Assembly (NCBI GenBank): GCA_030144725.1
Contig: JASKMD010000027.1
Coordinates: 1,151,533 to 1,215,532, forward strand
Reading direction: 5' to 3'
Origin: Haematococcus lacustris
Taxonomy: Eukaryota > Chlorophyta > Chlorophyceae > Chlamydomonadales > Haematococcaceae
DNA length: 64,000 nucleotides
The position numbers were made by a program, and so were the translations under genes. Of the stretch, positions 26,436 through 38,800 are shown one piece after another. Numbering within the stretch: the first letter of the stretch is position 1; every line of letters starts with the position of its first letter. The notes under the pieces are model-generated. The model was not told the DNA's origin, searched no databases, and was given only the letters and a program-made list of their open reading frames with translations.

Positions 26436-28144
26436 TCAGCTCACATCCTCCAGCTCCTTGGCCAAGCTACTCAGCAGGCGGCTGAGCTGTGCCGTGCCAG
26501 CCACCTCCATGGCTCGCTTGGCAGCAGACTGCATGCAGCACAGCATGCCGCACCACCCACAGTCACCGAGCCTCCTAGCCTGCAGGCCTGCTAGCCCACC
26601 CCTACCGCCAAAAGGCCCCTACCCCAGCTTTCCACCCAGGCCCTGCTGCCGCCTAACACCCTGCCTCCCCCTACCCCAGCCTGACCCACCTGGGCTGCCC
26701 CGCTGCCCTCCACCGTCACCTCCCACATGTAGTCCCCCTCATCACTGCCTGATGCAAACTCCTCCACCTTCACTGTGCCCTTCACCTGCGCTGGGCAAGG
26801 TGGGAGCAGCAGCAGCAGGTGCTGGGATCACAGTAGTGGCAGCAGCAGGCAGCAATGGAAACATCGATAGGCCGGCAATAGGTCCATCACGTCAAACTGC
26901 TGCTGCCCCTGTTTGCTAAGACCCACTCAGATGCTGGGTAGGAAGGCAGAGTGAAGCGCAACAGCGCTGTCAAGGTGACTAACACCTATCCCCACCCTCA
27001 GCCATGGCTGTCTGGGATTGTTTGAGGCCAGGTAATCACCACTGCTAGGCAACCAGCCCGCACCCTAGGCTGCCAGCTTGCGCCTCTTGCCTAATTAGGC
27101 AAGCAGATCTATAAGATCTGCCTTACCAGGCAAGCACATTTAGAAGCCTTGCCTAATCAGGCAGCTTGGCCTACCAGCTGCTCTGACGGACCAGCTTCCC
27201 CACAGCTGCTGACACCGCCAACCTCCTCACCGGCGCTGGCTCCCCCTCTGCTGTGCCTTCCCATGCCATGGTCAGCTTCAGGTCATACACGGCTAGCTTA
27301 CGGTTGCCTTTCCGGGTTGTCATGGCAGCCTGCACATGATGGCATAGCAGCCTGCATGGTGGCAGCATGGCAGCCTGCATGGTGGCAGCATGGCAGCCTG
27401 CATGGTGGCAGCATGGCAGCCTGCACATGGCTGCATGGCAGCCTGCATGCCACAGCTCGACCTCTAGCAGTCACCTAGGGTGCTTCATCCCTGGTGATCC
27501 AGGCCAGCCGACTGGCTCCTGGCTGCTGCCCATGATGACAGTGGGGCAGCTGGGGGGTACAGGTGATGGTCCACACACAGCCCTCTGCGCAATGAGAAAC
27601 TGCAGGGCGGCCTGACTAGCTGCCCAAGAGCTTTCTTCTCCGCCCAGCTCTCTAAACACAGGCCCTCCTGAGCTGGAGCCAGTGCTGGAAGTGACCTATT
27701 CTCAATGACTAGCAGCAGCTCTGATCTGCACCTGATGTCCATGCCATAGTAGGGCAGAGGACCAGAGGATCATGGCTACCGGCTCAGTCCAGCTGGCTCG
27801 CTGGCGGCTCACCTCCCCCGTCATGTCTGTCAGGGCAGTAATGCGCAAGCCCCCAGGCCCAGAGATGGACAGGTTGCTGACAATCTCAGTGACCCGCTGC
27901 TGCACCTGGGCGCGAATGCTCTTCTCCTCCCTGCAGCCACCAGCCGCCCGCCATGGCTGTCACCAGCCTGGAGACAGCAGACAACCGGCCATGCACTAGG
28001 ATAGCGAGCTCTACCACGCCAAGTTGACCCAATCTTCCAGATGTTTCCTTTGCGGTACACCCACCAATGCCAGCCATTGACGTTTGCCCCATCTTGGCGG
28101 TCGGCAACAAGCCAGCGAGGGTCCCGGCGGTCCCATTCGGCCAT
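26436..28144 (-). CDS. AHA1: Aha1/Hch1-type Hsp90 co-chaperone, N-domain only (161 aa)
   Basis: Stimulates the ATPase of Hsp90 in the cytosol. Five exons keep phase: 28144-28065, 27930-27813, 27329-27231, 26785-26690, 26528-26436. The start MAEWDRRDPRWLV and NVNGWHW match the conserved Aha1 N-terminus (…GDPRWIVEER…NVNNWHW), and RKGNRKLAVYDLKLTMAWEG matches the central strand region. The last exon (KRAMEVAGTAQLSRLLSSLA) ends at TGA 26436. Full-length Aha1 has a second, C-terminal AHSA1 domain; here the frame stops after the N-domain, as in yeast Hch1. A 240-bp fold-back element sits about 200 bp upstream of the ATG. Confidence 0.85.
27084..27165. repeat. Nested palindromes in Aha1 intron 3
   Basis: TTGCCTAATTAGGCAA, GCAGATCTATAAGATCTGC and CTTGCCTAATCAGGCAG lie side by side, each self-complementary or nearly so. 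They share the TTGCCTAATNAGGCA core. Confidence 0.8.
27330..27450. repeat. 23-bp tandem repeat in Aha1 intron 2
   Basis: About four to five copies of a 23-bp unit starting GCAGCCTGCATGGTGG, beginning immediately upstream (gene sense) of the exon 3 acceptor. Confidence 0.85.
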
Positions 28145-28340
28145 CAGCGCCGACCCAGGCTTTGTCAACGCACGATCACGGCGTCAAGGTTAAGCTGGAG
28201 CACAGGAGTAGATGATAGCGCGGCAGGGCGCAGGCACCTTAGCTTCAAAACTGTTTTTTAGAGCTAGGCTGCAAATGGGCCTGTGAACCTAGTGGGACAG
28301 CCCGCGGTTTGAACTCGCTTGCTCGCCCTACACGTCGCTA

Positions 28341-28580
28341 ACGGCGCGTTTTCAATGGACGGAGAAGAGAGAAAAGAGAAAAGAGATATCTTTCTCTCCA
28401 TCTCTTTTTCTCCATCTCCGTTGGCCCTCCATCTCCATCTCCATCTCCGTTGGACCGTTGGCGGCAGTCAGAAGGTAGAGGAGATGGAGATGGAGGTGGA
28501 GGGCCAACGGAGATGGAGAAAAAGAGATGGATAGAAAGATATCTCTTTTCTCTTTTCTCCGTCCATTGGAAACGCGCCGT
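28341..28580. mobile_element. Fold-back inverted-repeat element upstream of Aha1
   Basis: Two ~100-bp arms (28341-28442 and 28482-28580) are near-perfect reverse complements. The ends read ACGGCGCGTTTTCAATGGAC and its complement. The loop is only ~40 bp. The arms are purine/pyrimidine-rich (GAGAAAAGAG, CCATCTCC). No coding capacity. This fits a fold-back MITE. Confidence 0.85.
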
Positions 28581-30424
28581 AAGACGCAAGACTGCTCGGA
28601 GTGTCATGCGATCATGCAACACAATGGCTTGCAAGATATGTGCGGAACACGGGGAGTGGGAGCAGATAGGGCAGGCTGGGTCAGGGTCGAGAGGGGGACA
28701 ACGGGCACGACCTACTGAGAAAACCCCTTCAAAGGGCTGCCTTAGGAAGGACTGCATTGCTTGCTGAGCAGCATTGCCCTTGCCCATGCGCTGATAGATC
28801 TAATGTACCGGATGTAACACCCGAAACAGGTGTACAATCCATTTACAGCTCCCTTCCCTCCTTTTTCTCCATTCTTCCGGTCTGGTGTGCTGCTTCAAGG
28901 GACTCTCGGGGCTCCAAAGCAGGGGATGTCGTACATGTTCCAGCTGGGCGATATCTTCCAAATACAGCTTCGACCATTTTGATCGCGTAATAGCTCAGCC
29001 TCCAGCATTACACTAAACTTCCGTGGCCTGTTGCATCATCTTGAACTTCTAGTAACATCCACGACACACCAGAATACATGTTGTAACCACAGTCGTACAT
29101 GCACATGCCGGAGCCTTTGTGAAAGAGTTTGCCCACTCGGACGTAGTATGTGTGCAACGCCACCCGAACTTGGTCACAGCCACAGTCTATCAATCAGGCC
29201 AGACACCATTCCTTGTAGAAACACAACCTGCCGCTACAACTGAGGGTAATGGCAGCCAGGCAGCCAGCCTAGTGATGCTCCTGTCTATCTTAGTGAGACC
29301 CGGCCCCATGTCAGTTGAAGAACGCTTAGCTGCGAGCAGCACTCAAGACAACAACACATCAGCCACCTCGACAAGCGCATGCCTTGCACTCCACACAACT
29401 CCATGCAGGTGTTGGGTGGCCACAGGGTCTTGATGGTCAGAACAGCTTTGCAAAACCCAAAGTGGACAGCTGAGGGCTAGGAGCCAGCTTCCCAGCAGCT
29501 TCCTGACCCCCTCCCACCCCTGCAACAGCAGCTGACTAGCCAACTTGCCACATGAAAGGACCATGAAAGGCTCCAGCAACATGCTGGTAAACCAATAATT
29601 TAGAATGTGCGGCATGCGCTTGTGGTGCACACTATGTTAGGGACGGGGCAAACATGTGGTGTGTTGGAGTGAGGAGCCGGTGGGCTGGTGTCAAGTATGA
29701 CAGTGCCAACCTCAATGCCATGTCTGCAACCCCACTCCGTTGCATGGGTGGGAGAGGGAGGGAGGGAGAGCAGGGGGTGAGAAAGTGGGTGGAGGTGCAA
29801 GCAGTAGTCTGATGAGAGCTGGTGGCGCCTTACTGAGGGCGAGCCTGACAAGCCAGACATCGAATTCTGCCCGCCTGTGTGCCTGCCTGCTTGCCTGCCT
29901 GCCACTGCCAGAGATGGGTTTGTGTCAAGTTGACAGCCAGAGTGCGGCTGCACAACAAACTAGCAGTGGCTGTGACTTGAACAAGGACCTGTACAAAGCC
30001 CAAGCCAGCTAGTCCCATCCAGGAGCAAGGGCAAGAGCAGACAGGGGCAGGTGACCCCATTGAGACCAGGGACCTCACCACCACCATCACCACCCCCAGT
30101 ACGCATAGCAGCAGCAGCAGCAGCACCACCACCAGCACCAGGAGCAGCAATGTTGTCACGAATCCAATGCCATGTGCAGCTGCTGGGCATTGCACTAGCA
30201 CACTCCCAGGTCTGGGAAGGTTATTTGATACAAGCAGGATGATGCAGCACTCGGGCCAGCCTGATGAGGACACGTCATCCAATGACATCACACCAGACTA
30301 CTCCCAGGCAACAGCGGCCCAGCACAGCACTTGCAACAGCAGCAGCAGCAGGAGCACTGCCATCTCCCGCAGCAGGATGCTGCAGCTCCTTCAGCAGCAG
30401 GAGCACTGCCGTCTCCATCAGCCC
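28581..30424. other. Intergenic between Aha1 and CobW genes
   Basis: No recognised gene. It contains a short GCAGCAGCAG run near 30108 and low-complexity A/C- and G-rich stretches. The right part probably holds the 3' UTR of the CobW gene. Confidence 0.5.
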
Positions 30425-33400
30425 TTAGGCCACCCTGACAGTGTTGGTGGAGCCGTCTGGGGGGCTGCCAACGCTGCCCCCTCCCCCACAGCTGCTGCCC
30501 CCCGCGCTGCTGTTGCTGGGGCTGTGCCCTGCCTGCTGGCTGCTGGCGGGGCGTTGGCCACGGGGAGCCACCCCTATTGGCTGCTGGGTGGTGGCATGGT
30601 GTGTGGTGAGGTGGGGTGGAGGGGGCGAGCCCTTGGGGGCACGGGGCCGCTCCCAGCTGCGCTCCCCGCTGCTGCTGTTCCAGTAGTAGGTCTGGGAGGG
30701 AGAAGGGGGCAGGGGGGCAGGGGCGAGGGTAAGGGCAGGGCAGGGGGTAAGGGCCAGAGCCTGTGGAGATGTATACTAGGCTCAGCACGCTAAGAGAGAG
30801 GGGAGGGAGGGTAGGATTAGGGTTTAGGGAAGGGGAGGGGAAGGAGGGGCCTGGGTTAGGAGTAAGGGGAGGGGGAGGGGAGGAGAGGGGGCAAAACAGA
30901 GAAGCTCAGGCTGAGTGAGACCAGGGGGAGCAGGCGTGTGAATCCAGGCATGCCAGGCAGTGATAGTATATGGCTGGCTGACCTGCTGGCTAGCCACCCT
31001 GTTCTGGCTGGTGGTTAGGGTGGCTGGCCTGCTGGCTAGCCACCCTGTTCTGGCTGGTGGTGTACTACTCAACAGTGTGACTCTAAAGGCTCAGAACGCT
31101 GTGTGGCTACAGAGCACTGCAGCTACAGCTGGGTGGCCCAGGCTGGCTGCAGGGCGCTGCCTACTCCATGTTCTGCAGAGCTCCAAAGCAGCCTGCGCCC
31201 TGCAGCCTGTGCCCTGCAGAGAACGTGCTGGAGCTCATCTGCTGGCTTACCTGCTTGGTGGTAGGGTCCACTGCCTGGTGCCAGTCCTCGGGCAGTGGCT
31301 GCCACAGGCAAGTGCGGAAGCCATCCACCAGGGTCTGCAGCACAACAAGGGGTGAGCTAGACTATATTAATGCACATGCAAGCATGCACAAGTCTGACAT
31401 GCCATGGTGCATGAGGTGTCACCCATCGGATGCAAACTTCACCCTTACACGGTGGCAGTGCTGCTGCTGCTTTCTGCCGCTGCTGCCGCCGCTGCTGCCG
31501 CCGCTGCTGCCGCCACTGCCGCCGCTGCTGCTGCTGCTGCTGTGACAGCTGCGCATGTTGCTGCTGTTGCTGTACATGTCGATGCCGTTGCTCTTGCTCC
31601 TAGTGCTCTTGAGGCTACCATTCCTGCTCCTTCTGTTACTTCCTTGTGCTGCTGCAGGCCCCCCGGACCCCTCCACACCTTGCGGTCCAGACCCCGGCCG
31701 ATGAACACGATTTGATTCAAGGGCACCTCCCCTGCTGCCCAGGGCTGGTCAGCAGGCCCATAGCAGATGGTCTCATGCACGCCCTGGAACACAAACTTTT
31801 TGCGCCCATACCCCTGCGAGGACAGGGGCCAAGAGCAGGGGCCAAGGGTGTGAGCCAGGCGCAGGGGTCAAGGGCAGGGGTCAACAGCAGGGCAGGGGCG
31901 AGTATGGAGTGGCAGTGACAGGACGCTGAAGCAGGGCAACTAAGGGGTAGCCCTCCCTTGCCCCCACTCCCTCCTCCCTCCCCTCGAGACACCCTCTCTT
32001 TCTCACACATCACATCACTCCACAACTGCCAGCAGGCTCCCCTCCCCTCCCTCCCCCTGCCACCGACTCTACGACCACCCATAGCCGTGCGTGACCCACA
32101 TGCACTGCTAGCACGCCCTTGCAGCGAAAGATGTCCTTGGCCTTCTCTGCCAGCAGATCCCACATGAACATGTTGAAGCGATACTCATCCAGCTGCCCCC
32201 TGCTGGTGATGCCCACGCTGCTGATGTCACTCAAGTCGTGAAGCTTCTTCCGCCGCCGCTTCGGCTTCTTCTGTCTCTGCATGTTCAGGCAGGCAGGCAG
32301 GCATGATGGCAGGGAGGCAGGATGCTGAGTGCAGCAGCTCGGTTTACTGCAACACAGGCCATATGCGCCGTACACAGTGCCTTGCATTGTCTGCAAAATC
32401 AGTGACAGACCGCAGCTTATGTGCCCCAAGAAGTGTAATTTGGTGTGAGGACATTTGCATGTGACAATGAACACCTGGAATGGGTCAATTGTGTGTAATA
32501 TTCAAGCTCAACCGCTCAGCTCACTTTTCCTCTCATACATTCAACACCAATCCTCACACCCTGCTCACAGAAAGCCACTCACGCAGTCAGGCTGTAGCCC
32601 TTCAAAGCCTTGCAACAGCCCCAGCTGCCTCTTGCACAAGAGGGAGGGCGACTGCTCTTGGCAAGAGCCCCCTGCGGCCCGGCAACCTGGCCCATCCTCT
32701 GTCACACCAGCTGCTGCTGTCTCCCCTGCTGCTGGCCCCCCCTGCTGCCCAGCTGCCTCCAGCCCCCCCTGCCCACTCGCTCCTGCCACTGCTGCCTTCT
32801 CCTCAGAAGCAGCAAGCTCAACCGGTTGGAGAGGGGCAGAAACTGCGACGGCTGAGGTGGGAGAGGCAATGGTGGCCGTGTGGGTGGCAGGGGGTGGGGA
32901 GGCCCTGACTGCAGCGGTGGCCAGGACTGGCCAGGCAGGCTGTTCCACGATGCCACCGAAGGCAGGCTGGCCCGGCCCCTGCTGGGACGCCTCTGTGTCC
33001 GAGTCTGTATCCAAGAACTCTGGGTCAACCTGGGTGTGACCAGGCAGGACGGCAGGTGTGACCAGTGAGGGGTACGTGAGCAGGACATCGCTCTGTTAAG
33101 TTGAGCTGCGAATGGCAGCAACACTGGGGGCGTGCCTGAACCCTGCCTAGCTTGTTGAGCTGGGCTGGCTGCCTAAGCAAGTTGCTGTGCTGCTGCGCTG
33201 TGCCTGGTATCCCATATGTGTGTTGCTGTACTTGTTGCGCCCCTGAGTGCGATGGGCAGGACACAGCATGGGCTAGGGGGAGGCAGGGGCAGAGGCAACA
33301 GCAGCAGGGGCATTAGCATATGCCTGGCAGAGGCAAGGGTTGCTGCAAGGGCAGGGGCTGTGTGCAGCATCCTCCCTCACCATCAGCGCCCGCTGCACTG

Positions 33401-34851
33401 AGAACGTGTTGGTGCCCAGGATATGTGTTGGGTCAGGCCGCTGCTTGTCATCATTGAGCTGGCACTCGATGATGCGTGCGGTGTTGTTAATGCGCTGGAT
33501 GGCCAGAGTAATGTCGGTCTTGTCCGTTTCTGAGACAAGGTCCAGCTTGTTCAGCAGGATCAGGTCAGCGAATGCAAGCTGCTGGACTGCCTCGTTGATC
33601 GCATTCTCCGGCTTGCTGTCCTCCAGGTGCTGCAGGAGCAGGCAGCCATGCAAGCCGCCCGTCACAGCTGGACACTCAGCAGGCTCAGAGGGAAGGAGGC
33701 GGACATGGAAGGATGCTGGTGCTGCTGCTGATGATACTGCTCCTACACAATATGCTGCTGCTGCCGGAGCTCCTGCTACCACAGCCCGTTCACATGCCGC
33801 CGCTGCTGTAGCTGCCGCTGCTGCTGCTGCCGCTGCTGCTGTGACCTGCTGGGACGAGTGCGTGGAAAGGGACATTGCTGATGGCCACCCCGTGCTGCTG
33901 GCACCTGCTGGCACTAATACACATGACCAAGTGACACCTGTCGTGGCCAGATAACTTGCTGTTGCTGCCACTGCTTGCGCCCGCTGCTGGAAGCGCCACA
34001 GCTGTCATGAGGGCCAGCTGCGTTGCTAATACCTCGGCACGCAGCAGAGATGCTTCAGCTACCTGCCTACAGCACATTTCTGTCTGGCTATCAACCAGGT
34101 TAACCTGACATCGGCCAGCTGCTCTGGCTCATTGATTGCTGGCCGCACCTGCAACAGGTGCTTCGCGTCCACCACGCAGCTGTGAAGTGCACAGCAACAA
34201 CCAGGAAAGCAGGTCAGCCCAGCCGTCACTGCTTACCACCGTCTGCACCAGGCCAAAGTGCTTCAACACCCACATGATGGAGTCCAGTCGAAACCTAGCG
34301 GCAATCCAGGGGTTGGCAAAGAAAGTGAAGGCTACTGGGCTTGGGTCAGCCAGACCCGTCGTCTCCAACAGGATGTGGTCCATCGGCCGACCCCGTGCCT
34401 TGCTGCGTTTCTCCAGCTCAGCAAAGGCCCTGTACAAGTTCCAACGTTACAAATCCGCTAACCCGGCCCCAATTGATAGATATTTGTGCGGCGCGTTATA
34501 CGGCACTCACTTCACGATGTCTTTCCTCAGCGAGCAGCACACGCAGCCGTTTTCCATTGATACCAAGTCTTCCTGCTGCGCCAGCTGCTCGCCAACTGTA
34601 CAGGCGCAGACCCGCGCACAGTGGCGACGTGTAGGAGGTTTACAGATTTTTTAAGCTGCAGCGTTTCGTGCCCAGCACTCACCCAGCGTCTTGTCGATGT
34701 TGACTTCTCCAAACTCGTTTTCTACTACACATATGTTTTTCTCGCCGCGGACGGAAAGCAAGTAATTTAGCAGCGTTGACTTGCCACTGCCCAAGAAGCC
34801 GGTGATAACTGACACAGGCACCTTCTGTCCGTAGGTGGCTAGCTGTGGCAT
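30425..34851 (-). CDS. CobW/ZNG1-type metal-chaperone GTPase with C-terminal WW domain
   Basis: G3E-family GTPase; relatives deliver Zn or other metals to client enzymes. Exons: 34851-34683, 34595-34511, 34429-34237, about 34179-34149, 33629-33381, 33029-32583, 32276-32100, 31813-31679, 31334-31251, 30691-30425; about 611 residues. Visible motifs in order: Walker A GFLGSGKST (about residue 18), VENEFGEV, the metal-binding GCVCC, LLETTGLADP (switch/Walker B), VVDAKHLL, and NKLD (guanine specificity). A Pro/Ala-rich insert (exon 6) and a basic KKPKRRRKK stretch precede the CobW C-terminal domain (DEYRFNMF, KGVLAVH, FVFQGVHE, IVFIGRGLDR). Exons 9 and 10 then encode a WW domain, LPEDWHQAVDPTTKQ plus TYYWNSSSGERSWERP, with both signature Trp. 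The low-complexity tail stops at TAA 30425. Exon 4 is one base out of phase with exon 3 using the only visible AG. Confidence 0.85.
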
Positions 34852-35854
34852 CGCACCTACTACACTGACTCTTTACGCAGCCACTGTCTTGCTGCTTGCT
34901 CAATTCAGTCCGCTGCACATCCCAGCTATTCTTGCACGCTTACTTTCGCACCGAGACGGCGAAACTTTCGGTTGAAACGAGAAAGAAGTTTGTCACCTCG
35001 GGGGGTAACCATGCTGAACTAGGCAGTGAGACCGTCTGGTACGACTGCTGTGATGCAGGCAACGTCTCACTGGCGTTTTCGATGGCTTTCATTCCCCCAT
35101 AATACGAGCGGTCCGCTGCAAGTCAGGATGCTGGCGGCGGTGCGTGGCGCAGGCTAGGCTCTAGGGACAACGTGGCTGTCCAGAAGGGAAACCACTGGCC
35201 ACCAGTGGCGAAATGCACACACTCCATTGCTTGCGTCCGTGCGCTCGTACTGAGCAGCAGCAGCTGCTACTGATGCAGTTCTAGGACACAATAAAGATGT
35301 CCAGAGCTGTAAACCAATACCAGTTGCAATGACAGTTGCAATGACTTCCCCCTTCTCACCCTCCCACTTGCCAGGACCCCCACCCCCACCCCCACCACCC
35401 CACCCCCACCCTTGGCCCCCACCGTTGTCTTGCCACTGGCAGTGCCACCAGCCACCCCAATGATTAAGGGGTGCCTGTTTTGGCGCAGTTATGCGTAAAG
35501 TTATGCGTATCATGGCAGCACGGCAGCAGCAATGCAGATGAACCCTGGCATTACGGTCGTGACAGACTCGGGTCGGGTCGCAGCGGTTCAACATGTCACG
35601 GTTGCTACACAGACGCCCACCGATAGCTCGCTGCAGCTTCCCAGTGTTACAGTGTTTTCCAATGCAGTCGTGTTGCAGGGAGGCACACAGCCCAAGGCTT
35701 GATCAAGGTAGGTTGATAGGGTTTAAATGGGTCCAGGGTGGCAGGGTACAAGTAATCCGGGATGGGGCGATTGCCCATAATGCTGCGGTGCTGCCAAGTA
35801 AGAGTGTGTTACCCATTGGGCTGATGTGCTGCCATCTCCATGTGCCAAGCTGCT
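34852..35854. other. Intergenic left of the inverted duplication
   Basis: Apart from the orphan P-loop exon at 35423-35474 nothing is recognised. It would contain the CobW promoter. Confidence 0.5.
35423..35474 (-). pseudogene. Orphan uridine-kinase-like P-loop exon
   Basis: Read on the minus strand after an AAACAG acceptor, the segment gives HPLIIGVAGGTASGKTT up to a GTGGGG donor. This matches the start of uridine/cytidine kinases (…IGVAGGxASGKTTV). No downstream exon with the family's VxxQDxFY motif is found before the CobW gene starts at 34851, and nothing upstream is recognised. It looks like a stranded fragment of a broken gene lying about 380 bp outside the inverted duplication. A short chance match is less likely given 13 or more consecutive fitting residues. 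Confidence 0.5.
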
Positions 35855-38800
35855 CTCAGCAGATCATGACTGGGCAGCAGCCTGACATGGTTGTACTGCT
35901 GCGGCAGGTGCAGTGGGAGTGTCATGGCTTCAACGTTTGCTTCTACTCCTGTTGTTGCTGCTGCTGCTGCTGCTGCTGGCGAGTACACGTCCCTGCAGCT
36001 GGTACTCCTTGCACACCACCCTGCACAGTGGCCCTGCCCCGCACCACACCGCTTCCTGTGAGATGAGCGTGGCTGACACAGACAGGTGTGTGGATGACTG
36101 CACCAAGCAAGGCCAGGAAATACTGCTTGCACACAGCGTCAAAAAGGTGCGCAGTTGTTCTCGCAAGCTGCCTCCTCTGCGCGGTCGAGACTGCAGCTGC
36201 GACGCTGCGCGGAAGGGGGGTGTAAAGGCGCCAAACAACACCGCACACATTCGCAGACCCAATACTTTCTTGCAGCACACATTCCTCACAGCTTCCCATC
36301 GCGGCAGTAGCGGGAATGAGGCACTGAGGTAGCTTTGATGTAGACCCCGACGCTCAGTCCAGCACGGCACACGAGCAGCCTCTGGCGACGACCCAAGCGG
36401 GCTGTACATTATTGCTTGTTCCTCCTACTCACTCGCCAGCAGCCCCGTTCGCATCCTCTGCACGCTAGCTCATCATCCCTGGCATGATGCGGGAAGGCGG
36501 ACATGGCCGGTCTGCGTGCACCTGTCTTCTGCCCTGGCTGCTGCTCCTCCTCGCTGCGGCCAGTCCTGCGGCAGCCAGTGAGTGCGGCCCCAGTTGCGCC
36601 CACCCCGCGCCTTGTCCGAACAAAACCAACCGCTACCCTGCTGCCCGCGATGCCGCTAGGCAACGCGACCGTGGTCGTAGGAACAGGCGTAGGTGCCAAC
36701 TTCCCTTCGTTCCCTTTCATCAGGTGAGGCTGACTGCCTTGCCGCCCTGGGCAGCCAGCGAGTTGCGTGCTTGCACAACGCAGCCCCATGCAGCCAACCC
36801 AGTGCTGTTGTTGTGCTGCTGCAGGTGCAGCGACTACCGCTGCAGCAACAGCCCCTACTTCCTCACGAGGCCCACCCTGAGCGCCCTGAACAGCCGGCAG
36901 CTGCTGGTGTGCACCACCCTGCGCACCCGCTCCGCCCAGGGCTGCATGCCTGGCCAGGACCCCACCAGCTGCTCTGCCCTGGCCAACAGCCTGCACGCGC
37001 TGTTCATCAGCACCAGTGAGTCCTGGCTGAGAGGGCCCAGGGCCACAGCATAGCAGCTTTACTCCTGCTTTACTCCTGCTTTACTCAAGGCCAGGGCAGC
37101 ATCACCCCTGTTTTATCCCAGCTCTTGATTGCTTGTGTGGTGCTGCCTGCCCCACCAGCCGCCCTGCCTTGCCAGGCAGCTGTCCTTGACCCTGGTCGCT
37201 TAGCTTGTACATGCTGGGTGAGAACAGGAGGGGATCTGTCTGTATGGTTGCCCTGGCTGGTGGGCACCTCCCCCTACACCTGACCACCTGCTGCCAGTGA
37301 CCTGGCAGGTCCTAGACAGACCCTGCATGGGGCCGCATGAGCATGGGCATGGTGATCCATGTTTTGCAGGCCCTCGCTGTGCCCCTGCCATCAGCAACGT
37401 GCTGCTGGACAACGCCAACCAGGGCTTCAGCGTGCAGGCAGTGAACGGCACCCAGCAGGCAGTGCTGCAGGTGAGGGGTCTGTGGGGGGAGAGGGGCCAC
37501 TGGGCTGGTCAAGGCAGCGCAGCAGCAGGAGGAGCAGCAGCAACAGCAGCAAGCTGGGTATGGGCAGGGGCAGCTGCAAGGTGTAGGAGGAGCAGCAGCA
37601 GTGGGGTGTGAGGGTATGGGTATGGCCTGCACTGAGGCCCCCCTGCTTGCCCTGGCCCCTGGCCCTGACCCCGCAGGTGTTCCCCCTGGGCCTCAGCCTG
37701 GCCAGCGCCAACAGCCGCCAGCTGTGCATCATGGTGCGTGCGCCCTGCACTGACATGACCCTGCTGTTTGGCTCCGCCTCCCTGGACTTCATCACCTACA
37801 CCGTCACTGAGTCAGCCAACACCAACTACTGGTCAGTCATGCGTTGCTGCCACCATTTGCCAGCTGCCAGCAACTGCCTGGGCATGCTGACTGCTGTCAC
37901 CTCCCTTTGCTCTGCATGTGTGAGAAATTCTCTAAACAATCCATGCCAGAGTAGGCAACCCGGCATCTGTACCACACCTCACACCCCATCAGGTGTTCCA
38001 GTTTAGGCAACCCCTGCACGTATCTGTCCACTTGATTGCGAAGTTCAGTGTCCAGTACTGTTGCTCAGGCTAGCTCAGTGCTCTTACTCTGACTCACTTC
38101 CGGGGGCCAGCAGAAGGGGGTCAGATACTACCCATGTCACGCTAAGGTGGCTGGTGAGCTTCAGTGGCTGGGACACGTGGCAGTGTGGTGCTGCTGCCTT
38201 GACGCTGTGCAGTCCAACCTGCACCTACTCTGGACCGGCGCCATCTCCCCCTCCTCCACCCCCTTCTCCGCAGCCTCCCTCACCCCCTCCTCCCCCACCC
38301 AGCCCACCCCCTCCAAGCCCTCCTCCCCCACCCAGCCCGACCCCTCCCAGCCCTCCTCCCCCACCCAGCCCACCCCCTCCCAGCCCACTCCCTCCCAGCC
38401 CGCCCCCACCTTCACCACCCTCCCCGCCACCAAGCCCTGCACCTCCCTCCCCCAGACCGCCCCCTTCCCCTCCCAGCCCACCCAACCCCCCACCCCCACC
38501 CCCTCCCCCGGTAAGCAAAGCAGCCTTGGCCCTGACCTCCTGCCCTCGCCCCTGCCGCCCTGACTGACCTCCTTTTTCAAACCTTGCCCCGCAGCCCCCC
38601 CCTCCCCCGCTCTCCCCTCCCCCCTCGCCCCTCACCGCCAGCCAGCTCAGCGCCCTCCGGCCTGCAACCTTCCCCTTCAGTGAGTGGAGGCCAGGCAGGC
38701 AATCAGGCGTCAGGCAGCAAAGCGAGTCAGAGGGCGGCCAGGTGCACATCCAGCCTCACACACACTGCTCCCTGCCCGCCCCTCAGCTACAGGAAGCTGC

